Position numbers and translations under genes: made by a program. Shown piece by piece: positions 55,932 through 64,000 of a stretch of 64,000 nucleotides of DNA (position 1 is the first letter of the stretch; the number at the start of each line of letters is the position of its first letter). The notes beneath the pieces were generated by a model. It was not told the origin of the DNA and did no database searches. It saw only the letters and a list, made by a program, of their open reading frames with translations. The DNA comes from Bacillus sp. FJAT-27916 (GTDB lineage Bacteria; Bacillota; Bacilli; Bacillales; Pradoshiaceae), in NCBI RefSeq assembly GCF_001183965.1, contig NZ_LFZV01000001.1:1549112-1613111 (forward strand), written 5' to 3'.

Positions 55932-56031
55932 TAAAGAGAGCAGGAGAAGTCTGTCTTACGGAGGAAATATCAAAAAATCAAAAAATGGACTGAGAATAAA
56001 AGAATTCTCCGTCCATTTTGTCGACAGTCTG

Positions 56032-56062
56032 GCCGGATGAATCATCATCCGGTTTTTTCTTT
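56032..56062 (+). terminator. ypeB terminator hairpin, right copy with T-run
   Basis: The same GCCGGATGA/TCATCCGG hairpin is here followed by TTTTTTCTTTT. Joined to the left flank it restores the original terminator. Confidence 0.88.
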
Positions 56063-56127
56063 TGCGCTAGTAAGACTAATCAGCTTAATATATTTACAAA
56101 CAGAAACAAACAAGGAGAGGGATGGGT

Positions 56128-56484
56128 TTGATTAATTATCACAATAAAAGATTTGTCTCTATTGAAAATACATCTAATGGAGAAGTATCGATTAAGACTT
56201 TTTTTGACTATAGGCAGGAAGGTCAGATTGTTACAGCGACTTACAGCGGCGGACAAATTATACAAGGGATGTTGATTGGATTAGTGAAGGTGGATGGCAG
56301 CTTGGAATTTCGATACAATCATGTAAATAGGAATAATGAACTAAGAGGCGGCTTTTGCAGGTCAACACCGGAAATCTTGCCTGATGGACGAATCAGATTG
56401 CATGAAAACTGGACATGGATGGATATTGAACGGACAGCTGGAAGCTCTATCGTCGAGGAAGTTATTCATGAATTAGATTATTGA
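56128..56484 (+). CDS. Conserved small protein, annotated in relatives as n-acetylglutamate synthase
   Basis: The 118-residue protein begins MINYHNKRFVSIENTSNGEVS and has EGQIVTATYSGGQIIQGMLIG and CRSTPEILPDGRIRLHENW. This compact beta-rich family is found in many Bacillaceae and often labelled n-acetylglutamate synthase, a label I do not trust since no GNAT motif is present. TTG 56128 lies 10 bases after AAGGAG; ATG 56122 is an alternative. It is a single-gene unit next to the IS. Confidence 0.7.
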   Translation: MINYHNKRFVSIENTSNGEVSIKTFFDYRQEGQIVTATYSGGQIIQGMLIGLVKVDGSLEFRYNHVNRNNELRGGFCRSTPEILPDGRIRLHENWTWMDIERTAGSSIVEEVIHELDY

Positions 56485-56601
56485 TGGACGTGAAAAAAAG
56501 AGTTTGTAACAATCTTTTCCTTTTCTAGGTTATTTGGCATTATAATAAATAAGCCCTATTTCTTCGTTTTATTTAACAAATTGGGGGAAGGGAATCTGTT
56601 T

Positions 56602-56960
56602 ATGCTGACAATTGGTATGGCTTTTATCCTAGAAGATGAGAACGGTGTCCAGACAGTAAAATATATAAATGTAAGATTGCTGACTACACAAATGAGGAAG
56701 TATTTATTGATTATCCAATCAATCTAGATACAAATAAGCTGAGTTATCTGCAGACAGGAACAGAGCTTTTCGTCACTTTTTTGGCTAAGGATCAGCATAC
56801 ATACCGGTTTCAAACAAAGGTCATTCGTAAGCACCGGGAAAACATCCCCATGCTTGTTCTCTATTATCCTGGGGATTCTCGTTTAACTAAAATTCAGCGC
56901 GGAGAATTTGTGCGTTTTGAACGGCAGCTGGAGGAAAGAAATAAGGTTGCTGCTGATTAA
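56602..56960 (+). pseudogene. ypfA: Broken ypfA/motI (YcgR-like c-di-GMP receptor)
   Basis: ATG 56602 behind GGGGGAAGGGA opens a frame reading MLTIGMAFILEDENGVQTVKY, then loses frame in a TATATA run near 56661-56667; a 2-bp shift restores KCKIADYTNEEVFIDYPINL and the rest to 56960. The second frame has the N-terminal YcgR-like domain and the PilZ opening IQRGEFVRFE (family RREYVR) but stops 16 residues later, so the PilZ c-di-GMP domain is missing. In B. subtilis MotI is the flagellar clutch that binds MotA when c-di-GMP is high. Confidence 0.8.
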
Positions 56961-57001
56961 TCTTCCTTTCCATGGTTACACTTATCTTAAAGGGGTGCGG
57001 C

Positions 57002-57205
57002 ATGGAAACGGTAGAGCGTATCATCAAGAAAATGATATTCATTCAATTGGTATTTTTACTTTTTTTTCAATTGTTTTTTCATCGAGATGACACATTTCAT
57101 AAATGGAAAGCCCTAGTCCAATATGAGGGTGTATTGAAGGAAAATTACTCCTCTATTGTGGAGGCATTATCAGGCGGCGGACGAGAGGAAGAGAAGGCAA
57201 AGTGA
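57002..57205 (+). CDS. ypfB: YpfB family small membrane protein
   Basis: The 67-residue protein has one membrane span (about 10-28, MIFIQLVFLLFFQLFF) and a charged tail with KALVQYEGVLKENYSSI, like YpfB (DUF5359) of Bacillus. AAAGGGGTG precedes ATG 57002. Function unknown. It lies between ypfA and cmk as in B. subtilis. Confidence 0.78.
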   Translation: METVERIIKKMIFIQLVFLLFFQLFFHRDDTFHKWKALVQYEGVLKENYSSIVEALSGGGREEEKAK

Positions 57206-57306
57206 ATGTGCTTTGTCTTCTTTTATATGGAGTTCGTTCTTTATAATTCGTAAAGCTGTGTTAAAATAAGCATGTAATAGATTTGTTTGACAACAAGGAG
57301 GAACAA

Positions 57307-57987
57307 ATGGAAAAGAAACTGTCAATTGCTATCGATGGACCTGCGGCGGCGGGAAAAAGCACCGTAGCAAAAATTATCGCTAAAAAATTAACCTACATAT
57401 ATATTGATACGGGAGCAATGTACAGGGCACTAACCTATAAGGCGCTCAAACAAAACGTTAATCCAAATGATGAGGCTTCTCTTTATTCCCTGCTGATGGA
57501 TACGGATATCACGTTAAAAAACAATGAAACTGGACAAGACGTATTGGTAGACGGTGAAGTGGTCTCCAATGCAGTTAGAACCCCAGAGGTGACAAAGAAC
57601 GTATCTGCAGTGGCACAGCATAAGCTGGTACGGGAAGAAATGGTGAGACGTCAACAGCTTCTCTCAGAACAAGGAGGAGTGGTCATGGATGGGCGCGATA
57701 TTGGTACACATGTCATGCCCAATGCCGAGGTGAAGATCTTTATGCTGGCAAGTGTTGATGAGCGGGCAAAACGCCGGCATGACGAGAATCTTCTAAAAGG
57801 ATTTGACTCCAATTTGGAGGAGCTGAAACAGGAGATTGCTTCACGGGATAAGTTTGATTCCGAGCGGGAGGTATCTCCATTGAAAAAAGCGGATGATGCG
57901 ATCGAGCTTGATACAACAAGCCTTACGATTGAAGAAGTAGTGGATGCAATTATCCGTATTGCTAATGAGAAAGGAGTAAGTGGATGA
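57307..57987 (+). CDS. cmk: Cytidylate kinase
   Basis: Cmk phosphorylates CMP and dCMP. The 226-residue protein has the P-loop [14 protein letters not shown] near 8-21, [13 protein letters not shown] and [12 protein letters not shown] near 125. AAGGAGG precedes ATG 57307. It overlaps plsC by 4 bases (ATGA). Confidence 0.95.
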   Translation: MEKKLSIAIDGPAAAGKSTVAKIIAKKLTYIYIDTGAMYRALTYKALKQNVNPNDEASLYSLLMDTDITLKNNETGQDVLVDGEVVSNAVRTPEVTKNVSAVAQHKLVREEMVRRQQLLSEQGGVVMDGRDIGTHVMPNAEVKIFMLASVDERAKRRHDENLLKGFDSNLEELKQEIASRDKFDSEREVSPLKKADDAIELDTTSLTIEEVVDAIIRIANEKGVSG

Positions 57988-58565
57988 CGTTTTATGGTTT
58001 TGCCAGAGGCGTTGTAAAAACGGTGCTCACTCCGCTCTATCGAGTTCGGGTTTATGGGAAAGAGCATTTCCCAAAAACGGGCGGAGTGTTGTTATGCAGC
58101 AATCACATTAGTGAGCTTGATCCTCCTGTAGTAGGAATGACAGCCCCTAGACCCGTTCATTTTATCGCCAAGGAGGAGCTCTTTGAGGTTCCGGTATTAA
58201 AAACTATCCTTCCTCACATTAATGCGATTCCAATTAAGCGGGGAATGAGCGACAGGAATGCGTTAAGAAAGGGGCTGGCTGTACTGAAGGAAGGAAATGT
58301 CCTTGGTTTGTTCCCGGAAGGAACGCGAAGTAAAACAGGTGAACTGGGGGAAGGCTTGGCTGGTGCAGGATTCTTTGCCCTGCGTACAGATGCCAAGGTA
58401 GTTCCTTGTGCAGTCATCGGATCCTATAAACCATTCAGCGTGACAAAGGTCATTTATGGAACACCAATTGATATGGAAGAACTCCGTAGTAAAAAAGCCT
58501 CTCCTGAAGAGGTGACTAAAGTCATAATGGCAGAAATAAAGGAATTAATTGTTAAAAATCGATAA
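57984..58565 (+). CDS. plsC: 1-acyl-sn-glycerol-3-phosphate acyltransferase
   Basis: The enzyme adds the second acyl chain in phosphatidic acid synthesis. The 193-residue protein has the acyltransferase motifs NHISELDPP (HX4D) near 46, LFPEGTRS near 112 and [13 protein letters not shown]. It is coupled to cmk, as in many Bacillaceae. Confidence 0.92.
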   Translation: MTFYGFARGVVKTVLTPLYRVRVYGKEHFPKTGGVLLCSNHISELDPPVVGMTAPRPVHFIAKEELFEVPVLKTILPHINAIPIKRGMSDRNALRKGLAVLKEGNVLGLFPEGTRSKTGELGEGLAGAGFFALRTDAKVVPCAVIGSYKPFSVTKVIYGTPIDMEELRSKKASPEEVTKVIMAEIKELIVKNR

Positions 58566-58711
58566 GGTTACTGCTTGACAAAATCCCGTATTTGTAAGAA
58601 GTTAGAAAAAAGGAATAATTTAGAATTGTTTAGTTCCTTAAAAAATGTGGTATTAAATATAAATTGAGAAATGAAATTGAAATGAAGCTGTGATTGTTAG
58701 GAGGAGTACAT

Positions 58712-59851
58712 ATGACAGAGGATATGAATAATATTGAAGTAGCAGATTTCAGTGTGGGACAGCATGTTTCAGGCACTGTTACGAAAGTAGAAGAAAAGCA
58801 GGTAGTCGTGGAAGTCGAGAACAGCAAGCATGATGGAATTGTACCAATCAGCGAGCTTTCCAGTCTCCATGTAGAAAAAGCATCAGATGTCGTGAAAGAA
58901 GGCGACAAGCTTGAGTTCGAAATTATCAAAATCGAGGATGAGGCCTTAATCCTGTCTAAGCGTAAGGTTGACGCAGAAAATGCATGGGAAGAGCTTGCAA
59001 ACGATTTTGAAGAAGGAACAATCATTGAGACAGAAGTAAAGGATGTCGTAAAAGGCGGCCTTGTTGTTGACCTTGGTGTTCGCGGATTCGTTCCGGCTTC
59101 TCTTGTTGAAGATTATTTCGTAGAGGATTTCTCAGACTATAAAGGCAAGACACTTTCCTTTAAGATTGTTGAGTTAGACAAAGAAAAGAATCGATTGATC
59201 CTATCCCATCGCGATGTCGTTCGTGACGAGAAAGAAAAGAAAAAGATGGATATCCTTGGAACTCTTCAAGCTGGAGAAGTTCTTGAAGGAAAAGTACAAC
59301 GTATCACTGATTTCGGTGCATTCGTTGATATTGGCGGAATTGATGGCCTTGTTCACGTATCCCAGCTTTCCCATGAGCATGTTGACAAACCATCTGATGT
59401 TGTATCAGAGGGCGATACGGTGAAAGTTAAGATTCTTTCCATTGATCGTGACAGTGAGCGTGTTTCCTTATCCATTAAAGAAACATTGCCTGGACCATGG
59501 TCTGATATTACCTCTAAAGCACATAAAGGCAGCATTCTAGAAGGAACGGTGAAGCGCTTAGTCTCTTATGGAGCATTTGTAGAAGTATTCCCAGGTGTTG
59601 AGGGGCTTGTCCATATCTCACAAATCTCTCATAAGCATATTGGCACTCCGCATGAGGTGCTCGCTGAGGGAGATGTCATCAAAGTGAAAGTGCTTGATGT
59701 GAATGAAGATGAACATCGTTTATCTTTAAGCATTAAAGAACTTGAGGAAGAAGCTCCTGCAGAAGCAGACAGCTATGAAATGCCTGAAGAAACTAAAGGC
59801 TTCCAATTAGGTGAAATGATTGGGGAACAATTAAAGAACCTTAAGAAATAA
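58712..59851 (+). CDS. ypfD: 30S ribosomal protein S1 homologue (YpfD)
   Basis: The 379-residue protein has four S1 RNA-binding domains: beginning near 12 ([20 protein letters not shown]), 100 ([27 protein letters not shown]), 185 ([33 protein letters not shown]) and 270 ([33 protein letters not shown]). Such proteins in low-GC Gram-positives are shorter than E. coli S1 and dispensable; exact role is unclear. AGGAGG points to ATG 58712. Confidence 0.93.
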   Translation: MTEDMNNIEVADFSVGQHVSGTVTKVEEKQVVVEVENSKHDGIVPISELSSLHVEKASDVVKEGDKLEFEIIKIEDEALILSKRKVDAENAWEELANDFEEGTIIETEVKDVVKGGLVVDLGVRGFVPASLVEDYFVEDFSDYKGKTLSFKIVELDKEKNRLILSHRDVVRDEKEKKKMDILGTLQAGEVLEGKVQRITDFGAFVDIGGIDGLVHVSQLSHEHVDKPSDVVSEGDTVKVKILSIDRDSERVSLSIKETLPGPWSDITSKAHKGSILEGTVKRLVSYGAFVEVFPGVEGLVHISQISHKHIGTPHEVLAEGDVIKVKVLDVNEDEHRLSLSIKELEEEAPAEADSYEMPEETKGFQLGEMIGEQLKNLKK

Positions 59852-59865
59852 AGAACAATCTATAA

Positions 59866-59903
59866 GACAGTCCATCCTTCGGGAAGGGCTGTCTTTTTTA
59901 AGC
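59866..59903 (+). terminator. Rho-independent terminator after ypfD
   Basis: AAGACAGTCC...CCTT pairs with AAGG..GGGCTGTCTT around TTCGGG, followed by T. Confidence 0.85.
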
Positions 59904-60006
59904 CTTCCATTATGAAAAACTGAAATGTCAGTATCTTATGCGTAACTTTATGCCATAGAGTGATTAAAAGGGCAAAGAGATTGGCATAATGCTAATGGAG
60001 GTAGTT

Positions 60007-60627
60007 ATGCAAGAAGGTACAATCTTTTTTCTTATCAGTTGGTTAGCTATTTGGTATATTCTCTTTATGGAGAATGGACCTGCATGGAAGCGGAGCAGGC
60101 ATTTGATTACTGTGCTCATTATCCTCGTATGTGCGGGTATATATATGAATATCGTCCAGATTCAAGTAAACTTTATCCTTGTTCCTGTTTTATTGTGGTC
60201 TTTTTGTCAGTGGCGGAATGTCCCGAGTCGAAAATTGTTCTTAATGGCCTTTACCATCTTCGTAGTTACGGCTTCCTTTGCTTGTTTAAGGATTCTTACC
60301 ATGCTGTATCCTATATGGCTGATTGTTGACTGGAAAATAATGTGCTCGCTTCTCGTTGTTTTGACAGGGGCTCTTTTTCAGAAGGATTGGAATCAACGAT
60401 TAAGTGCGGCCATTATCGGCTCATTATGCGGTCAAGTGGTTTTTGCAGCTCTGCTCATGCAGAACGGAATGCCAATCAATGGGCTTTTCTCGCTTGAAGC
60501 GATGGATTTTTTGAGTTTAATGTTCGTGTTCAATGGCCTTTTATATAGATTGGAGCAATGGTTTGTTAAACGGTCGACGAGGAAATCGTTAATGACGGTA
60601 CAGCCGCGTGATAGCGAAATGAGGTAG
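60007..60627 (+). CDS. yphA: YphA family membrane protein
   Basis: The 206-residue protein has six or so hydrophobic segments (about 5-20, 32-50, 54-66, 76-108, 112-150) and the length of B. subtilis YphA. The function is unknown. GGAGG points to ATG 60007. In B. subtilis seaA (yphB) follows; it is absent here. Confidence 0.8.
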   Translation: MQEGTIFFLISWLAIWYILFMENGPAWKRSRHLITVLIILVCAGIYMNIVQIQVNFILVPVLLWSFCQWRNVPSRKLFLMAFTIFVVTASFACLRILTMLYPIWLIVDWKIMCSLLVVLTGALFQKDWNQRLSAAIIGSLCGQVVFAALLMQNGMPINGLFSLEAMDFLSLMFVFNGLLYRLEQWFVKRSTRKSLMTVQPRDSEMR

Positions 60628-60725
60628 TAGAAAGAGGGTATTGGGAAACTATTTTTGTAGAAATATCCCGATTGTCGTGTGAGAACAGTTGTACCTTTTT
60701 GAAACGTTTGCTATCATATTATAGT

Positions 60726-60765
60726 TAGACCCTTCTTCAATGAATAAGAAGGGTTCTTTTTTCAT
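60726..60765 (+). terminator. Rho-independent terminator upstream of der
   Basis: ACCCTTCTT pairs with AAGAAGGGT around an 8-base loop, followed by TCTTTTTT. The rest of the 60628-60916 gap shows no gene. Confidence 0.85.
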
Positions 60766-60916
60766 AAAACATGAACTTGCTAATAATGCTTTATTTATGG
60801 CCCTCTTATAACCGGCAGCGGAACGCAGAAGGGAGTATCAGGCGTTTGATACAAATTGAGATGGAGCTTATGGAATAAACAGTAGTGTAGCTAGATAGTT
60901 GAAAGGATGAACGACC

Positions 60917-62227
60917 ATGCCAAAACCAACAGTAGCCATAGTAGGCAGGCCGAACGTAGGGAAATCAACCATCTTCAACCGAATCGTTGGAGAGAGGATT
61001 TCTATTGTAGAAGATGTCGCCGGAGTGACAAGAGATCGTATTTATAGTTCCGGTGATTGGCTGAACCATGATTTTAATATTATTGACACAGGTGGAATCG
61101 ATATCGGTGATGAGCCATTTTTAGAGCAAATTCGCCAGCAAGCGGAAATTGCGATTGACGAAGCCGATGTTATTATCTTGATGACAAGTGGAAGAGAAGG
61201 ACTGACATCTGCTGATGAAGAGGTAGCCAAGATTCTCTATCGTTCCAAAAAACCAGTTGTCGTAGCCGTCAATAAGGTGGATAACTTTGAGATGCGTGAC
61301 CAAATTTATGATTTCTACGCACTTGGATTCGGTGATCCGATTCCTATCTCAGGATCCCATGGGATGGGGCTAGGGGACTTGCTTGATGAAGTCGTGAAGA
61401 ATTTCCCTACCCGTGATGAATCAGATTATGATGATGATGTCATCAAATTCAGCTTGATTGGCCGCCCGAATGTAGGGAAGTCCTCTTTAGTGAATGCCAT
61501 TCTTGGCGAGGAAAGGGTCATTGTCAGCAATATCGCGGGCACGACACGTGATGCGGTTGACTCCCCTTATAAATATAATGGTGATGAATACGTCATCATT
61601 GATACAGCTGGGATGAGGAAAAAAGGAAAGGTATATGAAAGTACAGAGAAATACAGTGTGCTTCGTGCCTTGAGAGCGATAGAACGCTCCGATGTTGTTC
61701 TTGTCGTGCTTGACGGGGAAGAGGGCATCATTGAACAAGATAAGAAAATCGCAGGCTATGCCCATCAAGCGGGACGAGCGGTTGTCATTGTCGTCAATAA
61801 ATGGGATGCTGTAGAGAAAGACGATAAAACGATGAAACGCTTTGAGGAGAAAATCAGGGCAGAATTCCAGTTTCTTGATTATGCTCCAATCGTCTTCTTA
61901 TCAGCCAAAACAAAACGCCGTATTCATACATTATTACCTATGATCAATATGGCAAGTGAAAACCATGCGAGACGTGTGCCGACAAACGTGCTGAATGATG
62001 TCATCATGGATGCCGTTGCTATGAACCCGACACCGACCCATAATGGAAAAAGGCTGAAAATTTTCTATGTAACTCAAGCTGCCGTCAAACCGCCGACATT
62101 CATTGTCTTTGTCAATGACCCGGAATTGATGCACTTCTCCTATGAACGATTCTTGGAGAATAAAATTAGAGAAGCATTCGGGTTTGAAGGTACGCCGATT
62201 AAGATATTCTCTCGTTTACGAAAATAA
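60917..62227 (+). CDS. der: Ribosome assembly GTPase Der (EngA)
   Basis: Der assists 50S subunit assembly. The 436-residue protein has two GTPase domains, each with GRPNVGKS (about 9-16 and 182-189), DTGG/DTAG and NKVD/NKWD motifs, followed by a KH-like C-terminal domain with [21 protein letters not shown]. It is followed by gpsA after 24 bases. Confidence 0.96.
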   Translation: MPKPTVAIVGRPNVGKSTIFNRIVGERISIVEDVAGVTRDRIYSSGDWLNHDFNIIDTGGIDIGDEPFLEQIRQQAEIAIDEADVIILMTSGREGLTSADEEVAKILYRSKKPVVVAVNKVDNFEMRDQIYDFYALGFGDPIPISGSHGMGLGDLLDEVVKNFPTRDESDYDDDVIKFSLIGRPNVGKSSLVNAILGEERVIVSNIAGTTRDAVDSPYKYNGDEYVIIDTAGMRKKGKVYESTEKYSVLRALRAIERSDVVLVVLDGEEGIIEQDKKIAGYAHQAGRAVVIVVNKWDAVEKDDKTMKRFEEKIRAEFQFLDYAPIVFLSAKTKRRIHTLLPMINMASENHARRVPTNVLNDVIMDAVAMNPTPTHNGKRLKIFYVTQAAVKPPTFIVFVNDPELMHFSYERFLENKIREAFGFEGTPIKIFSRLRK

Positions 62228-62251
62228 CTGGTTTTGAGGAGTGGAGTAACT

Positions 62252-63286
62252 ATGAAAGAAACGGTAACAATTTTAGGGGCGGGTTCTTGGGGAACGGCTC
62301 TCGGAATGGTACTAGCGGATAATGGCCATACAGTACGTTTATGGGGCCATGAAGAAGACCATGTGGAGGAGATCAATCGCGAGCAGGCAAATACCCGCTA
62401 TTTGCCTGGTGTAGAGCTTCCGAAGGGAATCAGAGCCTATTATGACCTGGAGGAAGCACTTGAAGGCGTTGAAATCATCGTCTTTGCGGTACCAACGAAA
62501 GCATTCCGGGAAGTTGCTCGTAAAATCAAGTCCATTGTGAAGCATAAGATTACTGTTGTTCATGTCAGCAAAGGAATTGAGCCGGACAGCCTTATGAGAA
62601 TCTCTGAAATGCTTGAAGAAGAGATTGCTGATATTACAAATGACATTATCGTTCTTTCTGGTCCAAGCCATGCAGAAGAAGTGAGCAGAAGAATTCCGAC
62701 AACCGTAACAGTTGCCTCCAAAAACATGAAAGCAGCTCAGCGAATCCAAGATTTATTCATGAATCAGAACTTCCGTGTCTACACGAATCAGGATTTAGTT
62801 GGTGTAGAGATTGGTGGAGCCTTGAAAAATATCATTGCGCTTGCTGCAGGTATTACAGATGGTCTCGGCTATGGGGATAACGCGAAGGCTGCCTTAATGA
62901 CAAGAGGCTTGGCGGAAATTACGCGTTTAGGGGTTAAAATGGGTGCAGATCCATTAACGTTCCTCGGTTTAACAGGTATTGGCGATTTAATCGTAACATG
63001 TACGAGCGTCCATTCCCGTAACTGGCGTGCAGGAAACCTTCTTGGCAAAGGCAAAAACCTCGATGAAGTGCTTGAAAGCATGGGGATGGTCGTTGAAGGG
63101 GTACGCACGACAAAAGCGGCCCACCAATTATCAGAGAAGTACCATGTAAAGATGCCAATCACGAATGCCCTTTATGATGTCTTGTTTAACGGAAAAGATA
63201 TTAAACAGGAAGTAGAGGATTTGATGGGCAGAAGCAAGAAGCATGAAATGGAAGAATTGATTCACCTCGTAAACGAAGAGAGATAA
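62252..63286 (+). CDS. gpsA: Glycerol-3-phosphate dehydrogenase [NAD(P)+]
   Basis: GpsA makes sn-glycerol 3-phosphate from dihydroxyacetone phosphate for phospholipids. The 344-residue protein has [20 protein letters not shown] near 6, SGPSHAEEV near 138, and [40 protein letters not shown] near 190 holding the catalytic Lys. GAGGAG points to ATG 62252. It lies downstream of der as in B. subtilis. Confidence 0.95.
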   Translation: MKETVTILGAGSWGTALGMVLADNGHTVRLWGHEEDHVEEINREQANTRYLPGVELPKGIRAYYDLEEALEGVEIIVFAVPTKAFREVARKIKSIVKHKITVVHVSKGIEPDSLMRISEMLEEEIADITNDIIVLSGPSHAEEVSRRIPTTVTVASKNMKAAQRIQDLFMNQNFRVYTNQDLVGVEIGGALKNIIALAAGITDGLGYGDNAKAALMTRGLAEITRLGVKMGADPLTFLGLTGIGDLIVTCTSVHSRNWRAGNLLGKGKNLDEVLESMGMVVEGVRTTKAAHQLSEKYHVKMPITNALYDVLFNGKDIKQEVEDLMGRSKKHEMEELIHLVNEER

Positions 63287-63406
63287 TCAAAGTTTTTTCA
63301 TGCAGCATAGGCATTTGCTTGATACTTGAAGCACAATAAGGTCATAGTATGATGTTAAAGACTAACCAAGGCACATAGCCAATTAAAGTCGATATATTTA
63401 GTCCAA

Positions 63407-63448
63407 AGCGGAAGAGAGATGGAAGTCCATTTCCCTTCCGTTTTTGTT
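63407..63448 (+). terminator. Rho-independent terminator after gpsA
   Basis: CGGAAG...ATGGA pairs with TCCAT...CTTCCG around a short loop, followed by TTTTTG. Confidence 0.82.
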
Positions 63449-63550
63449 TTGTATGCTCTGTTATGTAAGGATTTTTATGGGGGAATAGTAAATAATATTT
63501 GTATTTGAAAAAATATGGTATAATACTCTCGGAAAAGGGGGTATGACAAT

Positions 63551-63751
63551 TTGAGTTTATCGATGCAAAAAATGTGGTTTTCCATTGCTGGAATGGTATT
63601 TATGGCGATTGCTGCCTTGGCCATATATGTAAGTCGGTATAAACTGAATGGATTTTTCAAATATTTGGTCGGGACGATTGCCTATTTCTGCTTATTCCTG
63701 GCAGGAATTATCATGTTCATCACCATTATTAGCGGGCCGACAGACGGATGA
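63551..63751 (+). CDS. yphE: YphE family protein (DUF2768)
   Basis: The 66-residue protein has two membrane spans (about 8-27 and 37-60), as in the YphE/DUF2768 family; the function is unknown. TTG 63551 follows AAAGGGGG by about 10 bases; ATG 63563 is an alternative. It overlaps the yphF ATG. Confidence 0.78.
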   Translation: MSLSMQKMWFSIAGMVFMAIAALAIYVSRYKLNGFFKYLVGTIAYFCLFLAGIIMFITIISGPTDG

Positions 63752-64000
63752 AGATGAATCATAAAGTCAAAAAAAGTATCTGTGCCTTGCTTGCTGGCTG
63801 TATGGCCTTGATACTCAGCGGTTGCTTATATCCGGAAGGGCAAATGCAGCAAAACCAGATTCCCTATGAGGAAAGTGTTAAGAATGTGGAAGCTGCGGTT
63901 GATCAATTCAGGAAAGAAAATGGGAACCTGCTACCGATTGTGACAAAGGAAGAGGATACGGATTATTACATAAAATACATCATTGATTTCAAGAAAATCG
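63748..64000 (+). CDS. yphF: YphF-type lipoprotein (partial, runs off the right edge)
   Basis: The frame from ATG 63748 (or 63754) stays open to the end of the window, 84 codons. A basic N-terminus and hydrophobic stretch lead to the lipobox LILSGC near 22-27, so the protein is a predicted lipoprotein. It lies between yphE and, by synteny, spoIVA outside the window. Function unknown. Confidence 0.82.
   Translation, partial: MKMNHKVKKSICALLAGCMALILSGCLYPEGQMQQNQIPYEESVKNVEAAVDQFRKENGNLLPIVTKEEDTDYYIKYIIDFKKI

Larger units (their letters stand above)
54273..56031 (+). mobile_element. Decayed IS1182-type insertion sequence in the ypeB terminator
   Basis: The element is 1759 bp. Its ends are imperfect inverted repeats: CAGACTGTAGACAAAATCCA at the left and, reading inward from the right, CAGACTGTCGACAAAATGGA. 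It is flanked by 22-bp direct repeats (54251-54272, 56032-56053) that are the terminator hairpin. The left end carries its own hairpin (ACTGTAGAC...GTCTACAGT plus T7, 54275-54316) and the right end another (AAAATGGAC...GTCCATTTT). The transposase is broken, and a 124-bp palindrome lies near the left end. Confidence 0.92.

Overview
This window comes from an endospore-forming, low-to-mid GC Bacillaceae chromosome. The gene order follows the Bacillus subtilis segment yqkF-nudF-spoIIM-fur-xerD-deoB-pupG-dacF-spoIIA-spoVA-lysA-ypuA, then scpAB-ypuI-dacB-spmAB-rluB-resABCDE, then serA-ribU-fer-ypbB-recQ-ypbD/F/G-mecB-gudB-ypdA-ansA-prsW-sleB-ypeB-cmk-ypfD-yphA-der-gpsA-yphEF. It is ordinary core chromosome with a few inserted, lost or decayed pieces. 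I cannot assign a species from sequence alone.

Layout. 1-6.2 kb: aldo/keto reductase, the tiny FtsZ inhibitor gene mciZ, two Nudix enzymes, an endonuclease Q-like PHP protein and a run of accessory single genes (GNAT, VOC, DHFR-like). 6.3-11.3 kb: spoIIM, fur (with a PerR-like box), yqzK, xerD and the nucleoside catabolic pair deoB-pupG behind a promoter with a palindromic operator at +1. 11.3-20.2 kb: bacterial nitric oxide synthase, then the forespore block dacF-spoIIAA-spoIIAB-sigF and a spoVA operon reduced to AA, AB, AEa and AF, then lysA. 20.4-25.4 kb: ypuA, an orphan ribT, ypuF, a YjcZ-type mini-gene, scpA-scpB and ypuI. 25.5-36.4 kb: sodF, dacB-spmA-spmB, rluB and the resABC/resDE cytochrome c maturation and redox-sensing cluster. 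36.4-47.4 kb: two small ORFs of unknown function, serA, an FMN riboswitch with ribU, a 63-bp tandem repeat array, fer, ypbB-recQ, ypbD, ypbF, a CBS/ACT protein, ypbG and mecB. 47.7-54.2 kb: gudB, ypdA, ansA, prsW, sleB-ypeB. 54.2-56.1 kb: a decayed IS1182-type insertion sequence lodged in the ypeB terminator. 56.1-64 kb: a small conserved gene, a broken ypfA/motI, ypfB, cmk-plsC, an S1-domain protein, yphA, der, gpsA, yphE and the start of yphF.

The genes fall into a few themes: sporulation and spore cortex or germination (spoIIM, dacF, spoIIA operon, spoVA remnant, dacB-spmAB, sleB-ypeB, mciZ, yjcZ), redox and respiration (fur, nos, sodF, resA-E, fer, ypdA), chromosome maintenance (xerD, scpAB, recQ, EndoQ-like protein) and central metabolism (deoB, pupG, lysA, serA, gudB, ansA, cmk, gpsA).

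The most notable items are not a new gene system but structural ones: the 63-bp hairpin-forming tandem array between ribU and fer; the IS that duplicated a 22-bp terminator hairpin as its target site and itself carries a 124-bp palindromic element; the loss of spoVAC-AD-AEb from the spoVA operon; the broken ypfA/motI flagellar-clutch gene; and a coupled pair of tiny ORFs after resE. All assignments were made by reading motifs and recalled homologues; no search was run.
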